Source: Agapetus fuscipes (Eukaryota > Arthropoda > Insecta > Trichoptera > Glossosomatidae). Taken from it: 64,000 nucleotides of DNA. Made by a program: the position numbers and the translations under genes. The DNA lies in contig OX637332.1 of NCBI GenBank assembly GCA_951799405.1, forward strand, positions 17,489,001 through 17,553,000. The letters are read 5' to 3'. The notes below the pieces were generated by a model. It worked only from the letters and a program-made list of their open reading frames with translations, made no database searches and was not told the DNA's origin. Below are positions 21,720 through 33,300 of the stretch, piece after piece (positions within the stretch are counted from its first letter, which is position 1; the number at the start of each line of letters is the position of its first letter).

Positions 21720-22201
21720 CTCGAAGCTTTTCGAAGACCGTTCTCTCGAGGGTTCCAGGAAAATTAGATTCTAGTGAATTCTATCGGCGTCTGCTCTGAT
21801 GAAATATCCTCACTTATACCCCCTCCTCTCGTCACAACAAGGGCTCGTAGAACGGCTCACATTCAACCGTTTGCAGTCGATATCAAAACTATGAGAACTT
21901 GGTGTTTTCATAACTCATTCCTCTGCCAAACTGCCCGCTTATGGAATGAGTTACCGGTATCTGTGTTTCCATCTCAATTTAACCTTGCCCTTTTCAAATC
22001 CAATATCAATCGCCATTTCCTCTCAGTGTCTCAAAACAAAGCAACGCCACACACACCACAGCACTGCGCAGCTAACGGCCCTGCAACCGGACATGGACAA
22101 CTGCCACACCTCTGCGGCACTATAACAAGTGTCATAGACCCTTAGAGTCTCTCGAATCTAGGGAGTCTCCCGCATAGGCTTTCTTAAAAAAAAAAAAAAA
22201 A
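21720..22201 (+). mobile_element. Jockey-type LINE, 3' end with poly(A)
   Basis: A 123-codon frame (21774-22145) reads like the C-terminal tail of a non-LTR retrotransposon polymerase: CSDEISSLIPPPL, an arginine-rich stretch, NSFLCQTARLWNELPVSVFPS and LFKSNINRHF. This pattern (RLWN-LP-SVFP, FK--NRH) is common at the ends of insect LINE ORF2 proteins. The protein stop is followed by about 40 bp of 3' UTR and a 15-base A run (22187-22201). Strongly 5'-truncated; a stop interrupts the frame just before 21774. Clade assignment is inference. Confidence 0.82.
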
Positions 22202-23810
22202 GCTGCGTACGGCTTGCAGGAGTCAGTCTATATACGACACTCGTCTTCTAAACACGAACGACAGTATAATTGTACACAAACCATCAGTGAAATAAATGTA
22301 AATTGCTAAACCATAAATGTGAATGGTAAAAAAATAAATATAAATTGTTAAATATATCTAAGTGTAAAATAAATATCCTGTAAAGAAGACCAGTTTTTTT
22401 TATTTGAAGACTATTTGAACCCTAAAAACATAATAATACATTGAATTAAGAAAACTTAACTCCTAGGTTAATTTTATTTTCCCATAAAGTTCTGAGGACA
22501 AAATAATATGTATTCCATACTTTTACCAATAAGCTAAAGCCTCTGACAGGAGCAAGTATTTCTCATGAATACTTTTTATCCCATGGTCTCATTTGAATAT
22601 TCTGGTTATTTCATCAAGAAAAATTGTATTCCTTGTATTTTAATTTCTAAAAAATACCTTTTGAATCTTCCTATCCTCAGGATTTATATTAAAAGGAGCA
22701 ATTAATTTTTATTTTTTTTCTGCACAACAAAATATTTTCTGTATTATAAACAGTTGTTTGAAAACTTTTCTAAGTAAACAGCAGTACCAGGCGTGCTATG
22801 CCATTTAGGCATGTGGAATAAATTTATTTCCTCAGATAAAAAAGGTAACCTTTACGGAACAACGAGACAAAAGATGATTGTAATCCAATTAGAAACAAAC
22901 AACACACAGTGCATCTCCAGGCTAATCTTCACGTTTCCTGAAAAAAATTGTCTATAACTGTTGAGCGGTAAAGAATCAATCGCAAGGCTTCCATTAATAT
23001 ACTTTTATTACATTTTTAATCATTTACTACATTTAATCCTAAAGTCGTTTTTAATGTGTAAAATTTCATAAAAATCAGGCAAGCTCTTTCGGAGGAGTGT
23101 GACCACAAACACTGTGACATGAAACTACTCGAACTTTTCTCACTTCCGGTAGATCATTTGAGTCAAAGGGAAACCAGAGTCCAACACTTTCATACATTTT
23201 TTTTCTCTCAAGCCCTTTTGATGATACAACAATCTCAGATTATAACTAGTAGATACTCGTATTTTACAAAAGCTTGTAGAAAAAAAAACAAACAAGGGAC
23301 ATTAGAGTATTTTTGATGACAGATAAACACGACGTGACTAAAATACATTTGATCCAGCCACATACGTACAGATTATTAGTATGAGTTATACTGTACATGT
23401 ATATACGGACTCTTATTATGTAAATTAAATCGGAAGCGGCAGGTATATACGTAGCATGGAGCTAAAGTCGGTTATTCGTACCAGTGCCCGAAGTATAAAC
23501 ATTACGTTCAATTTTAATTGAAGCGTTTTACAACAAAATCTATTGAAACTAAAACGCTCTTTAGTGGCACTGTTTTAGGTTTTATATACGTTGGCAAACG
23601 CTTATGTTGAGTTGCTACGTACAGCTTTATACTTGGGGTGCAGTGCAATGGTAGGGGTAAGCTGGAGTTTGACGGTTGCTAGGATATCGCAATTCAAAAT
23701 AATATGTAGCAACCAAAGTATAGAGCTTTCATGAAGTCAACTTTTCGACCAACGGGAGAGCTGATGAAACCAAAAATGCTTCCTTAAAACCACTTTTCCC
23801 TTATTATAGG
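22202..23810. other. No gene recognised
   Basis: AT-rich sequence of low gene potential. The 65-codon frame at 23119-23316 has no motif. No member of the repeat families used here was found. Confidence 0.5.
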
Positions 23811-24030
23811 TCGGATGTTATGGCCGAGGGGTTCAACTCGCTGTTTGCTATCGTATTTGGAATATAATAACGTTGGTCCGTATCACGCCAGGCCCATTTG
23901 ACCATAACTTAGACCCTGGTTCAACAGATGCCAAATTGCATGCAAACAGCTTCTGCTTTCGCATGGAGACAACTGGTCACAATATGTTGGTAAATTGCAT
24001 TCTTATTTACAAATCTGTTAACTAAACAAT
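23811..24030 (+). repeat. SINE-III, copy 1
   Basis: Head GTTATGGCCGAGGGGTTC (type II tRNA A box), degraded B box GGTCCGTATCACGCC, then CATTTGACCATAACTTAGAC and CCTGGTTCAACAGATGCC, with GTAAATTGCATTCTTATTTAC at the 3' end. Confidence 0.8.
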
Positions 24031-24182
24031 ACTATTTAAACGTTTTCATTTACCATAATACCATTTTTTCTATTATAACAACAATATCAAAAAGTAATAC
24101 GTGGAGATACCACAGCCAATTTAAATATATAATAGCAAAATACTTACAAAATACAAAATACAAACATCAAAATACTTAACTG

Positions 24183-24292
24183 CAAGGATTTCTCAGCCTT
24201 CTCGAGAAATTAAAATCTGCGCCCTCGGAAAAAAATAAATCCTACTTTAATTGAAAGTGTTGGCGTAAGTCATAAAAATACATTTATTTTTC
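24183..24292 (+). repeat. SINE-I central fragment
   Basis: Degraded: GCAAGGATTTCTCAGCC, CGAGAAATTAAAA, GCGCCCTCGG, TGGCGTAAGTCATAAAAATA. Confidence 0.55.
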
Positions 24293-24865
24293 TGCTCGCC
24301 ACTATTTTTAATTAGCACTATTTTTTAAATATTTGTTGAAAAAACAAAATAACTAGAACAGAGTATAGGTAGTCGCTGATATATTAAAACTAAAGTTTCT
24401 TCCATGAAGAACAGTTTAATAAATCCACCCTAAAAAATATAAGAACAGTTAAGTTTATCTATAGTGTTTCTTCAGCTAGAAGAGTGTTGTGGATTCCATA
24501 TTACATTCCGATCACTTACACCTAACACTCCAAGTCGTTATTACAAGGCAGTTTACCGCACGGCAGTAATGTGAGAGAGGACGTGTAAACGATAGCACCG
24601 GCTGAAGCGCTGCTAGTATCATCAACGCTCATCCAATACTTCGAGCGTACTCTATAAATTCAGTAGCAAATTACTTTACTAAAGACTTAGCTGAGCATTA
24701 TTAAGCTACATACACGGGAAAGCAAAGGCATTTTTTATGTGTTGGTGGTAATCGAGTCTGCAAATTTGTCTCCAATTATCTATGTATGTGTCAGCTTAAC
24801 TAAAACACCTATACTCACAAAATTAACTAAGGCAGTCAGGAATTGAGTTGCATAGAAAAAATAAA
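24293..24865. other. No feature recognised
   Basis: AT-rich with no recognised element. Confidence 0.4.
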
Positions 24866-25015
24866 GATTTTTTACAGATAAGATTGCTGGTCTAACGCCA
24901 AGCACCTTACCTCCATTTGAATTGAAGTTGGGGTTTCCCCGAGAAGGCTCATTCTCATTTCTGCGAAGAATGAGTAAACCATGACGGTGTTTTATTTTGA
25001 CTTTAGAGGTCTGTG
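24866..25015 (-). repeat. SINE-I central fragment
   Basis: Minus strand: TGTCACAGACCTC, TACTCATTCTTCGCAGAAATG, CCCCAACTTCAATTC, GGCGTTAGACC, then a TCTGTAAAAAATC end. The head and 3' end are missing. Confidence 0.65.
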
Positions 25016-25057
25016 ACACTTGTTGTAGTGCCGCAGAGGTGTGTTTATTAGCTTATT

Positions 25058-25279
25058 CGTCGCTACAAAGCGCCAACGCTCAAGCAATACCCAGATTCTG
25101 TAAGGCTGAATGGACCCTAAGTGACCGGTCTTTGGTAAAGATTTTTATGGTTTTTTAACCCAGCCAAGAGCATATTTGAAAATATAAATGGTATATTTTT
25201 TGTGCTCCGCTGGGATTCCAACCCGCAACCTTCCATTTACGAGTCCGAAGTGTTGCCATTGGACTACGGACCGGTCTAA
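25058..25279 (-). repeat. SINE-II, head to body, 3' tail missing
   Basis: Minus-strand copy with GACCGGTCCGTAGTCCAATGG, B box GGGTTGGAATCCC, AAATATGCTCTTGGCTGGG and GAATGGACC, ending at GGCGCTTTGTAGCGACG. It stops where the LINE-shared tail would begin. Confidence 0.88.
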
Positions 25280-25656
25280 AATTTGGTCTCGTAACATATT
25301 AATTACCTTTCATGACCACAAGGTAAGCTCTGTTGGAAGTTAAACCAGCGCTAATTAATAATTATATCGTAGGTGTAATCCATTAGATGAAGCTGAAATC
25401 CCGTTGATCAGATTGCTTTGCTCTTGGTTTGCTGGTGGCTATGCACTGTGTAGCTGTTTGCATCGGCCAACGTATCAACCCCTTATTGCATCAAAGGATT
25501 ACGGATAAATCCTCGGAGTTCAAAAGCCCTACACATTGTTAAGGACTGGAGAATCTTCATTGTCTGGTTTTAATTAATACGAGGCATGTGCACATTTTCA
25601 TCAGATAAAATGCATAGGTGATAATGTGAGATTAGGTTTAAAATTAAATCTACGTC

Positions 25657-25896
25657 TATGATCTATAATCTAAGTTGCAAAGATGTACTGGCATATTTTG
25701 AGGCTCATATTTTATGCATGAGCACATGTTCGTTTGCCCTAACACATGCTGCACGTGTAAATACAAAATAAACCAAACCTCACATGAACAAAAACTTTGC
25801 AACACCTTCGGCATTTCCCTGAAACGGGTAAAGTAAAGCCAGTCTTTTGCAGCATGGGGGGGGGGGTCAGCCTCAACCAACCTTATAGTCAAGGAA
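25657..25896 (-). repeat. Rep-A, full length, with G run
   Basis: Minus-strand copy ending in CTTAGATTATAGATCAT. An 11-base G run on the plus strand (25856-25866) sits at the position occupied by CACCC in the standard type. Confidence 0.85.
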
Positions 25897-26097
25897 CGTA
25901 ATTGGAAAAAATGATTAGGAAGGAATATTTTAATGTTTATAAAAGGCGATAGATGAAAAATAAGTAAAAGGAAAAATAGTTTTTTATTGAAATTCATAGT
26001 TTACAATTACGTGCTTCCACAAGTTTCAAGTTAAGCTTCTAAACATATTATGTGATAAGGTTGCTTCTTGGAATATATTCCCGTAGTCTATCAAAGA

Positions 26098-26290
26098 TCG
26101 TCGGTTTTATGGCCGAGCGGTTGAAGTGACCGATCTTTCTAGCGTATTTGGAATATGTATAATAACGTTGGTTCGATCCCCGCTTGGGTCATTTGACCAT
26201 AGCTTTGATCCTGGTTCAACAGATGCCATTGGATAATTATTAATTAATGATACATTATAATATACAATAATGAATTCTTAATTGATTATA
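26098..26290 (+). repeat. SINE-III, copy 2
   Basis: Best head: TTATGGCCGAGCGGTTGA (A box) and GGTTCGATCCCCGC (B box), with an extended stretch between them as in leucine/serine tRNAs. The body then reads CATTTGACCATAGC, CTGGTTCAACAGATGCC and ATTATTAATTAATGATAC. A Rep-A lies directly behind it. Confidence 0.88.
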
Positions 26291-26296
26291 TTAATA

Positions 26297-26440
26297 CCTA
26301 CAACATAAAAACCCAAATCTCAAATTAAAATACACCCTACAACTCTTGCTGTCCTTTAATGAAACAGGGGTGACATTGGTAATGTGAACCATTTTCCACA
26401 GCATGGGTGGTCAACCGTTAACCAACCTATAAGTCAAGGA
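26297..26440 (-). repeat. Rep-A, 5' half
   Basis: Minus-strand copy from TCCTTGACTTATAGGTTGG to AAAAACCCAAATC (antisense view). The 3' half is replaced by the SINE-III junction, so this is a rearranged or interrupted copy. Confidence 0.75.
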
Positions 26441-26861
26441 ACACACACAAAAATTAAATTTTTGAAATAAGATTGAATATTCAAAAATAAAAAATAAATC
26501 TACAAGAAATGAGATTTATTGTTTTGCATAAAAACGAAGCTTATAGACCTGAAATCGTTAATATCCATTCCTCCTTGCGGGAACTGATTGGTTTATAACC
26601 GATTCATTGATAATAATTTCGTATCTCTTTCCACGTGAGCGCCCACGGGACCTATTCTTTACCCTTTAGTCACGAAATCGAGAATAAATTACTTTTGAGT
26701 CGAGTTACGACAGTGGGTCCATAACCGGGTCGATTTTTACCAAGATGAGCCTTGTGGGGTCTTCACTCTACCCTATCATAGTATATTGACTTAGTAATAG
26801 TTGCTTTTATAGAGATACTTTAAATACTTTAAGGTTATCGATCACCAAGGAAAGAAGTAAA

Positions 26862-26908
26862 ATCTTTAATTTAAGTTACAAAGATATGTAAACATTTCAA
26901 AATCATAC
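26862..26908 (-). repeat. Rep-A 3' tip fragment
   Basis: AATTTAAGTTACAAAGATATG and AAACATTTCAAAATCAT (plus strand) match the reverse of the Rep-A 3' end. Confidence 0.45.
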
Positions 26909-26910
26909 AG

Positions 26911-27023
26911 GGTTATTCACAACGCATTTCATCCATAGCAAATCCATGGATCAAAATTTTTTTATTGGAAAATTTACGTTAGAAGGCGGTTGAAACATAG
27001 ATTTGCTGTTTGTGAATAACACC
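26911..27023. mobile_element. Candidate MITE
   Basis: Ends GGTTATTCACAA (left) and GGTGTTATTCACAA (right, opposite strand) are near-perfect inverted repeats. Inside them AGCAAATCCATG and AGCAAATCTATG continue the match after a length difference. It is 113 bp long with no coding capacity. No clear target duplication was seen. Confidence 0.5.
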
Positions 27024-28193
27024 AATAATATATTTTCGGGTTCGTGGTCCATTTTATTCGGTGATGTCTTGTTAAACGAAAACGCTGAGTTTTGTAGTTT
27101 TTTTTAATAAAAATAAATATTTCACGTGAAAGAGGTCGGATCATTGAAAAAGAAATGAAAAACAAAAGAAAAAGTATGGAGCTGTTGATTTTTCTTTTTG
27201 CGGTCTATATTATTTATTTATTATAAAGTCCCGACCTACGTACCTATTCAAAAAATTATCGACTGTACGAAATTGTGTTAGAAAAGTCGTACGGGTGGTA
27301 TCACATTTCCATATAAAGTTTTGACTTCTCGATAACTTTTACATTTAGCATAACAAAAAACTTTTTGATTCGGGGACAGGTAATACTGGATGGATTATTT
27401 GGTACCTGGTGAGTTCGTGGTTTCTGTTTCAGTAAAATTTCATGTCTGAATGAAATATTGCATTTATCGTAGATTGCATACTAAATCACGATATACTTTT
27501 CCTATGTGCTTTTCTGGCGAAAAATGCCATTTCTGGTGAAAATATATTGGAAGTGTCAAGACTTTTTAAAAGTGGCTCGCGAAAAATATACAGTTTTGAG
27601 TAATTGACGGAAAATTATGCGGCCTGGAATTGGTTTAACATTTTTGATGCAGATATAATTTCTTTCATAGATCTTTTGTTTGATTAGACTAAAACAGTGG
27701 AGATTTTCTTCATTTAAACGTAATGTTGTCAACTATATTTTTTGAAAACACAAATATTCTGTCTGAAATCTTTAAAATTATGGCTTTTCTATTCTTTTTG
27801 ATATTGCTGTATTTTTCTATCTTTTTTTTGCAGCCAAATCTTGACTTATTCCAACCGAATCTCTAGTAATCTGCAAAAAAAAAACATTTCTCATCACTAG
27901 TCTATTCCTAAGGACATAAAAATGAAAAGTTGATAATTAAATTAAACATTTTGATCCAGAGGCTGGTCCTCTCACTAATGAAATAAATAAAAAATCAGAT
28001 TTTTATAGATAACCTGTACAAGTGGAATTCTATAGAATTAGAGATGGCAAAAATTTAACTAATATGGTTAATTAAAACCTGAAATTTTTAACAATCACAC
28101 ATATTTACTAGTATTTTTATTATGTACCTCTATTGATGTTATTTACCGACAGAAAAACTGTGGTAACGCAACCCAAAGTGAATTATCCAAGAG
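27024..28193. other. No gene recognised
   Basis: AT-rich with no recognised motif or family member. Confidence 0.5.
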
Positions 28194-28520
28194 TGAAGTG
28201 AGCTCAGTTGGTAGAGTGCTTGCATTCCATGTCGTGAGCCCGGGTTCGAATCCCACCAAATGTGTCAGAAATGATTTCCCGTTTCGGTGCTTATTTCAAA
28301 CCCGAAATAAAAATACCGGCAAGGTTTTCACAATAAATTAATACCAACTCTCTTGGGAGCTGGGAAACCCCCACTTCAGCTGAAGGGGTTGGCGTAAGGC
28401 TGGCCCCTTACCCGTAAAAAAAATAGGTTACACTCGCCACATGCGAAATCCTTCAGGGATAACTCCCGAAAGAAGTTACACTATATGTGTAGCTAAGTTG
28501 CATTGCGTTTGCGTTTATTG
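28194..28520 (+). repeat. SINE-I, full length
   Basis: Near-complete: GTGAGCTCAGTTGGTAGAG (A box), GGTTCGAATCC (B box), TGTCAGAAATGATTTCCCG, CCCCCACTTCAGCTGAAGGG, GCCACATGCG and TTACACTATATGTGTAGC. The 3' end carries a variable TTGCGTTTGCG repeat before the T-rich tail. Confidence 0.9.
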
Positions 28521-29245
28521 TTAGTGTTTTTAAAAATATATATTGTACGAGTATGAAGCATTCATTCGCAGGTCAGTTTTCTGACTTATAGCACATTGAT
28601 ATAATATCGACACGGCGACGATGTTATTTAGTAGCCTCTAATGAATGCTACTAAATCACAACGAACAAGCATTGAATTGGGACCGAGTGGCGTACTTGTA
28701 CCTTGTGAAGTCTGAACATTATTCCAGGACCACTAGACTATGGAGCGGTGGAATTTAATTAAATGTGCGGGAGGTGTTAAAGCAATCTACATTTTTATAC
28801 TTCTTGCTGATTTTAATTTGGGATCTTTTTCTCAATTGTAGACTTTTTTTAATTTTAATTCCGTTATATTTTTTCATTTGTAAGATTTGGGTAAATAGAG
28901 TTATTTAAAAAACGGAATCAGCATTAAGAATATATTACTTATAAATAAGTTAAATCATATCTTATGAGTTTTTATTGCTGTTTCGGTATCAAATATTATA
29001 TGATTACCATGAATTATCTTTCTTCAAGTGAGATTTCATACGCCAATTTCATATTGAATCCTAATCGAGAGAATTAAAAGAAAGGTTTTTCACTCACTTT
29101 GAGTATAATTAAATAGGTTTCCACAACAGGCTTAACATACTCGTACACACCGTTTGAATAATACTCAAGGACCAAGGTAATAAAAATATATAATTAATTG
29201 ATTCCCATCTATAAACGAAACGCAATCTGTCCTGCATTCGGAATT
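28521..29245. other. No gene recognised
   Basis: AT-rich. A short SINE-II head fragment may lie at 28727-28750 on the minus strand (CCACTAGACTATGGAGCGG on plus), too short to be sure. Confidence 0.4.
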
Positions 29246-29302
29246 CGCCTATTTATTTTTACGGGTAAGGGGGACGGCCTCACACTAACCACTTCAGTTG
29301 TG
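29246..29302 (-). repeat. SINE-I small fragment
   Basis: CTATTTATTTTTACGGGTAA and the GGGGGACGGCC...ACCACTTCAGTTG block on the plus strand match the reverse of the SINE-I body. Confidence 0.6.
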
Positions 29303-29778
29303 GCAGATAAACAAAATCGCATTAGAGTCAATACCTCGAAAATCATTATCGTTCAACCAAATTAATAGAAACCTGATCTTGATTTAGCTTGCTCTTCTTA
29401 CCGACAACTAAGCTTGCAGAGGTTACTTGGCGTATGCTTCATACAATAACGATATTCAGCAAGCAAATCAGCACGTGTTTATGTTATAAATGTCAACAAA
29501 CTGTTATTTTGTACCTGCTTTCAGCGAATGAGCAACATTTTGCTTGAATTTCAGCTAGACGATTCCGTTTGTCGATAATAGGGGTGTGCATGGCCCTTAT
29601 CACTCATACTTATCTCCGTCCCTTTCAATATCATGTCAAATGCGGCATTATAACGGCATTAACTCTGCAATAATATTTTATATCGCATGTGTCATGATAT
29701 CCATGTGTTTAAAAAAGAGTTGAATGATTCAAATGGCAAACAACATTTCAGAGATTTTATATAATACTTTTCATATAA

Positions 29779-30055
29779 TCGTCGGTGTTATGGCCGAGGG
29801 GGCCAAGTGGGCCGATCGTTCTAGCGTGTTTGGAATGGAATAACGGTGGTTCGATCCCCGCTTGGGTCATTTGACCATAACTTTGACCCTGGTTCAACAG
29901 ATGTTATTGGGTAATTATTAATTAATAATTCAAAAAAATAAACAATAATGAATTATTAATTGATGCTATTAATACCTGTTTCTGGTCAGGTAGAATAGGT
30001 TTGTGAATTGCATTCCTCTTAACAAATCTATTAAAAAAAAAAACCTCGTTTGTAA
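29779..30055 (+). repeat. SINE-III, copy 3
   Basis: Full-length-looking copy: GTTATGGCCGAGGGGGCC, GGTTCGATCCCCGC, CATTTGACCATAACTTTGAC, CCTGGTTCAACAGATG and a 3' part ending GGTTTGTGAATTGCATTCC with an A-rich end (30028-30041). Confidence 0.88.
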
Positions 30056-30805
30056 ACAATAACTCGTGATCGATTTTTGATTTCGTTTTTAATACGTAGG
30101 TATAATTTTAAAAAGGGATGATAAGTCCATTTTCTCTTTTAATAGAATTTAAATAAACTTCATTTTAATTTAATTATGATTCATAATAAAATCACGAGGT
30201 TGAAAATTCGTCAAATTTGTTTTCAAAATAAATTGTTTAAGATTCCTAAAAGGAATCCTTAAAAAATTGTTTAGGCGCTTAAAATCACACTGAACTTTAT
30301 GCCGTTACATAAAAAATCTTTCTCTTTCGTTTGCTTTCTTCATAATATCATAAGTATTGAATCAGTTTTGTTTCTTAAACTTTAATTTTGCCATTTTGAT
30401 TTTCATTTTGACATAATCAAAATTGTATATTGTCCATTAAGTACGATTTATAATGGTTTTATTATAACATAAAGCTAATGTAACAAAAGGACACCATACA
30501 ATAAGCGTATCAAGCCGACGCGACGCTTGATACGTTAATATTTGGGCGAGCCATTGCATTGTACTGATTCGATACCACACTCTCGACCGACTGCACTCTA
30601 AAGCGATTACTGTCCATAATGTTATTAACGACTGGCGCTGAATGTTCACGCACTGAGATCATTTGATTCAAACAGTTTTGATTTGGTAGAAAATTCGATG
30701 CATCAAAATCATTTTGTGCCTTAAATCAATACCTCATTAATTGCTTTCCCGCTAATTTAAATCATTCAACGAATAACAAATAACATATTAACGATGTACA
30801 TGGTT
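30056..30805. other. No gene recognised
   Basis: AT-rich. The 70-codon minus frame at 30437-30649 lies in a GC-richer patch but shows no motif. Confidence 0.45.
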
Positions 30806-31108
30806 CGGTCGATAGCACAGTTAGTAGAGTGCAGCCATTTCACTCCAAGAGTTCGGGTTCGATTCCCACTTTTGGTGTCAGAAATTATTTCCCGTTTCGG
30901 TGTGTATTTCAAAACAAAAATTAAAATACCGGCAAGGTTTACTCAGCCTTCACAAAAAATGAGTACCAGCCCTCCCGAAGCCGGGAATCTCCCACTTAAA
31001 CTGAAGTGTTTGTTGTAATGCCGGCCCCCTTACCTGTAAAATAAATACGTAAAAGATACTCGCCACATGCGACCCCTTCAGGGAAGAATGCGGCCAGAAG
31101 TAACATGT
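30806..31108 (+). repeat. SINE-I, near full length
   Basis: GGTCGATAGCACAGTTAGTAG, GGTTCGATTCCC and the full body are present; the 3' end breaks off after CGGCCAGAAGTAAC. Confidence 0.88.
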
Positions 31109-31257
31109 AAAGAAACATAATAAACAAACATTCAAACATTTTACTTCTGCAAATCATCATTACTGAAATGTTAGCAGCTTTTCTCCTAAAACTCTGAGAT
31201 GGGCTAAGTCAATCCAACAGAGAAATAACGCTTGATCCACTTCGATCTATTGTAACA

Positions 31258-31530
31258 AGGTCACGGGCAGCGCTTTGGACAAGATGTCAAGACGGTAATC
31301 TCTACTACGCATGTTGTAATTAAAAGAACGCTGGTTCAACTCCTGTTGTACCCCTTGACCATAACTTTCACCCTGGTTCGACAGATATTATTGGGTTATT
31401 ATTAATCCATTAAAAGAAAACGAAATGGATTATTAATTTTAAATGTGAAAATCGGTTTCTGGCCAGGCACAATGGGTTTGTAAATTGTATTCTCCTCAAA
31501 TAAGCAAAAATGCCATCGATTGAATTTTTA
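31258..31530 (+). repeat. SINE-III, copy 4, head degraded
   Basis: Body blocks are clear (CCTTGACCATAACTTTCACC, GGTTCGACAGATATTATTGG, GGTTTCTGGCCAGG, GGGTTTGTAAATTGTATTC). Head boxes are mutated (GGTTCAACTCC in B-box position). Confidence 0.75.
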
Positions 31531-31551
31531 ATACTTGCTATTTAAATTAAC

Positions 31552-31860
31552 GACCGGTCCGCTGTCTAGTGGTTAACACTTTGGACTCGTAAATGAAAGG
31601 ATGTGGGTTTGAGTCCCGGTGGAGCATTAAAAATATACCATTTATATTTTCAAATATGCTCTTCGCTGAGTGTTAAAATCATATACATTTACCAAAAACC
31701 GGTCACCAAAGGTCCATCCAGCCTTACTGAAACTGGGACTTGCTTGAGAATTCGCGCTTTATACAGCGACGACCAAGCTCACAGAGGGCTCTTGAGGTGT
31801 GATTCACAGAAAAACAGCACTCACCAAATACATCATACTAATATTATTATTTTTATCACA
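31552..31860 (+). repeat. SINE-II, full length
   Basis: Complete copy: CCGGTCCGCTGTCTAGTGG, GGGTTTGAGTCCC, ATTTATATTTTCAAATATGC, CAAAGGTCCATCCAGCC, GCGACGACCAAGCTCACAG, GAGGGCTCTTGAGGTGTGA and a TATTATTATTT end. The 92-codon frame at 31603-31881 is a repeat shadow. Confidence 0.9.
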
Positions 31861-32167
31861 ACTGTTATCCTAAAATTTTAACAAATACGCATATAAATGC
31901 TTATTTCAAAAAGTAAAAAAAAAGTGAAAAATCTGTTGGAATCGTTTTGCCATTCAGAGCATCTCTATTCTCTAACCATGAAACATGCTGACGTACTCGC
32001 ATGTAGCAGATCTAGTCAAGCAGCAGTCCTTGTTAGTAAGGAATTAGATACCAGCAGTAACTACATTTCTGTTTCGCACAATGTTGATTGCATACTATTG
32101 TTAGTCACCTGGTGTATAACATGCCATCTTATTTTAAAGTAGAAGGATTTGTATATAGACATTGTGA
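31861..32167. other. No gene recognised
   Basis: The 81-codon frame at 31897-32142 lies here, without motif or splice evidence; probably chance. Confidence 0.4.
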
Positions 32168-32417
32168 ATCTATAATCTATAATCTAAGTTGCAAGGATAT
32201 ATTCATTTAAAGCTCTCAGATGTATGCCCACAAACCAACAAGTGTAGTTCGCGCTTACAAATGCTAAATGTGTACTTACAAATAAAATCCAAACCTCAAA
32301 TGAACATAAGCCCCACAACTTTTGCCGACCTTCCCTGAAACAGGGGTGACATTGGCAAAGTGAACCATTTTTTACAGTATGGGTGGTCAGCCTCATACCA
32401 ACCTATAAGTCAAGGAA
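32168..32417 (-). repeat. Rep-A, full length
   Basis: Minus-strand copy, very close to the copies at 5252-5497 and 49291-49541 (shared AACTACAC variant and GAGAGCTTTAAATG). TATAGATTATAGA tail. Confidence 0.92.
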
Positions 32418-32825
32418 TTAATGAAGATTAATGCTAAATTAATATTATGAAAAAAAAAACTTTTTTTTACGAGTTGATTTATTTTCTCGGGAGTTTTCGG
32501 TGTTGTCACACCATAATCAAAAGAAAAACTAATTAATCTACAAAAATGCAAAAGTTTATTCCGAATAATGTTTAAGGTGTCGGTTCAGCTACGATATGCA
32601 TTCAGGAGAAAGTTTTATAAAAGGGTTGTTCTCTTGATAATAACTTGATGACACCCAAAGCGCTCGAGGAAATAAATCGACTGGTGAAAATAAAATCCTT
32701 TTTATTTTTAGATCTATAATCATTTTTTTTATTCACTGTTTGCATATCTCATCATCTCATTTGTATATTCAATTATTTACATCTAGTTTTAGCTGTAAAT
32801 TGATATTTCAAGTAAGGACTTACTC
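32418..32825. other. No gene recognised
   Basis: AT-rich unique sequence. Confidence 0.45.
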
Positions 32826-33082
32826 CTTGATTGATAGGTTGGTATGCGGCTGACCACCCATACTGTAAAAAATGGTTCACTTTGCCAATGTCACCCCTGC
32901 TTCAGGGAAGGTCGGCAAGAGTTGCAGGGCTTATGTTCATTTGAGATTGGGGTTTTTATATTGTAGGTCCACATGCAGCATGTGTAAGCGCGAAATTATG
33001 CATGTCTGCTTGTGGGAATGCATTTAATATGAATCTCAAATGATACATATCTTTGCAGCTTAGATTTAGATTTAGATTTAGA
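32826..33082 (+). repeat. Rep-A, full length, first of a dimer
   Basis: Starts CCTTGATTGATAGGTTGG, ends with three TTAGAT-type repeats (33061-33080), and is immediately followed by a variant-II copy. Confidence 0.9.
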
Positions 33083-33084
33083 CT

Positions 33085-33300
33085 GCTCCTTGCCTGATAA
33101 GTTGGTCTGAGGCTGACCCCCGTGCTGTAAAAATTGGTTCACTTTCAACAATGTCACACCTGCTTCAGAAAAAAAACGTTAATACTTATAGGACTGTTGT
33201 TCGTTTGAACATATTATGCAGCGTGTGTAAGCACAAACTGACGAAACCCTTTTTGTGAGAATGCTTTAATGCAAAACCTCAAAGTACATAATTATGTCTA
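33085..33300 (+). repeat. Rep-A variant II, second of a dimer
   Basis: CTCCTTGCCTGATAAGTTGG, GACCCCCGTGCTGTAAAAA, GCTTCAG; the middle and 3' parts are diverged and the tail is lost. Confidence 0.75.

Noticed and set aside
28194..28270. tRNA gene suggested by TAGCTCAGTTGGTAGAG and GGTTCGAATCCC
   Set aside because: The head recurs many times with the same long downstream body, and its anticodon stem does not pair well. It is a SINE head, not a functional tRNA.
33061..33080. Telomere-like TTAGG repeats
   Set aside because: The unit is TTAGAT/TTAGATT, found only as short Rep-A tails; it is not the insect telomere repeat.
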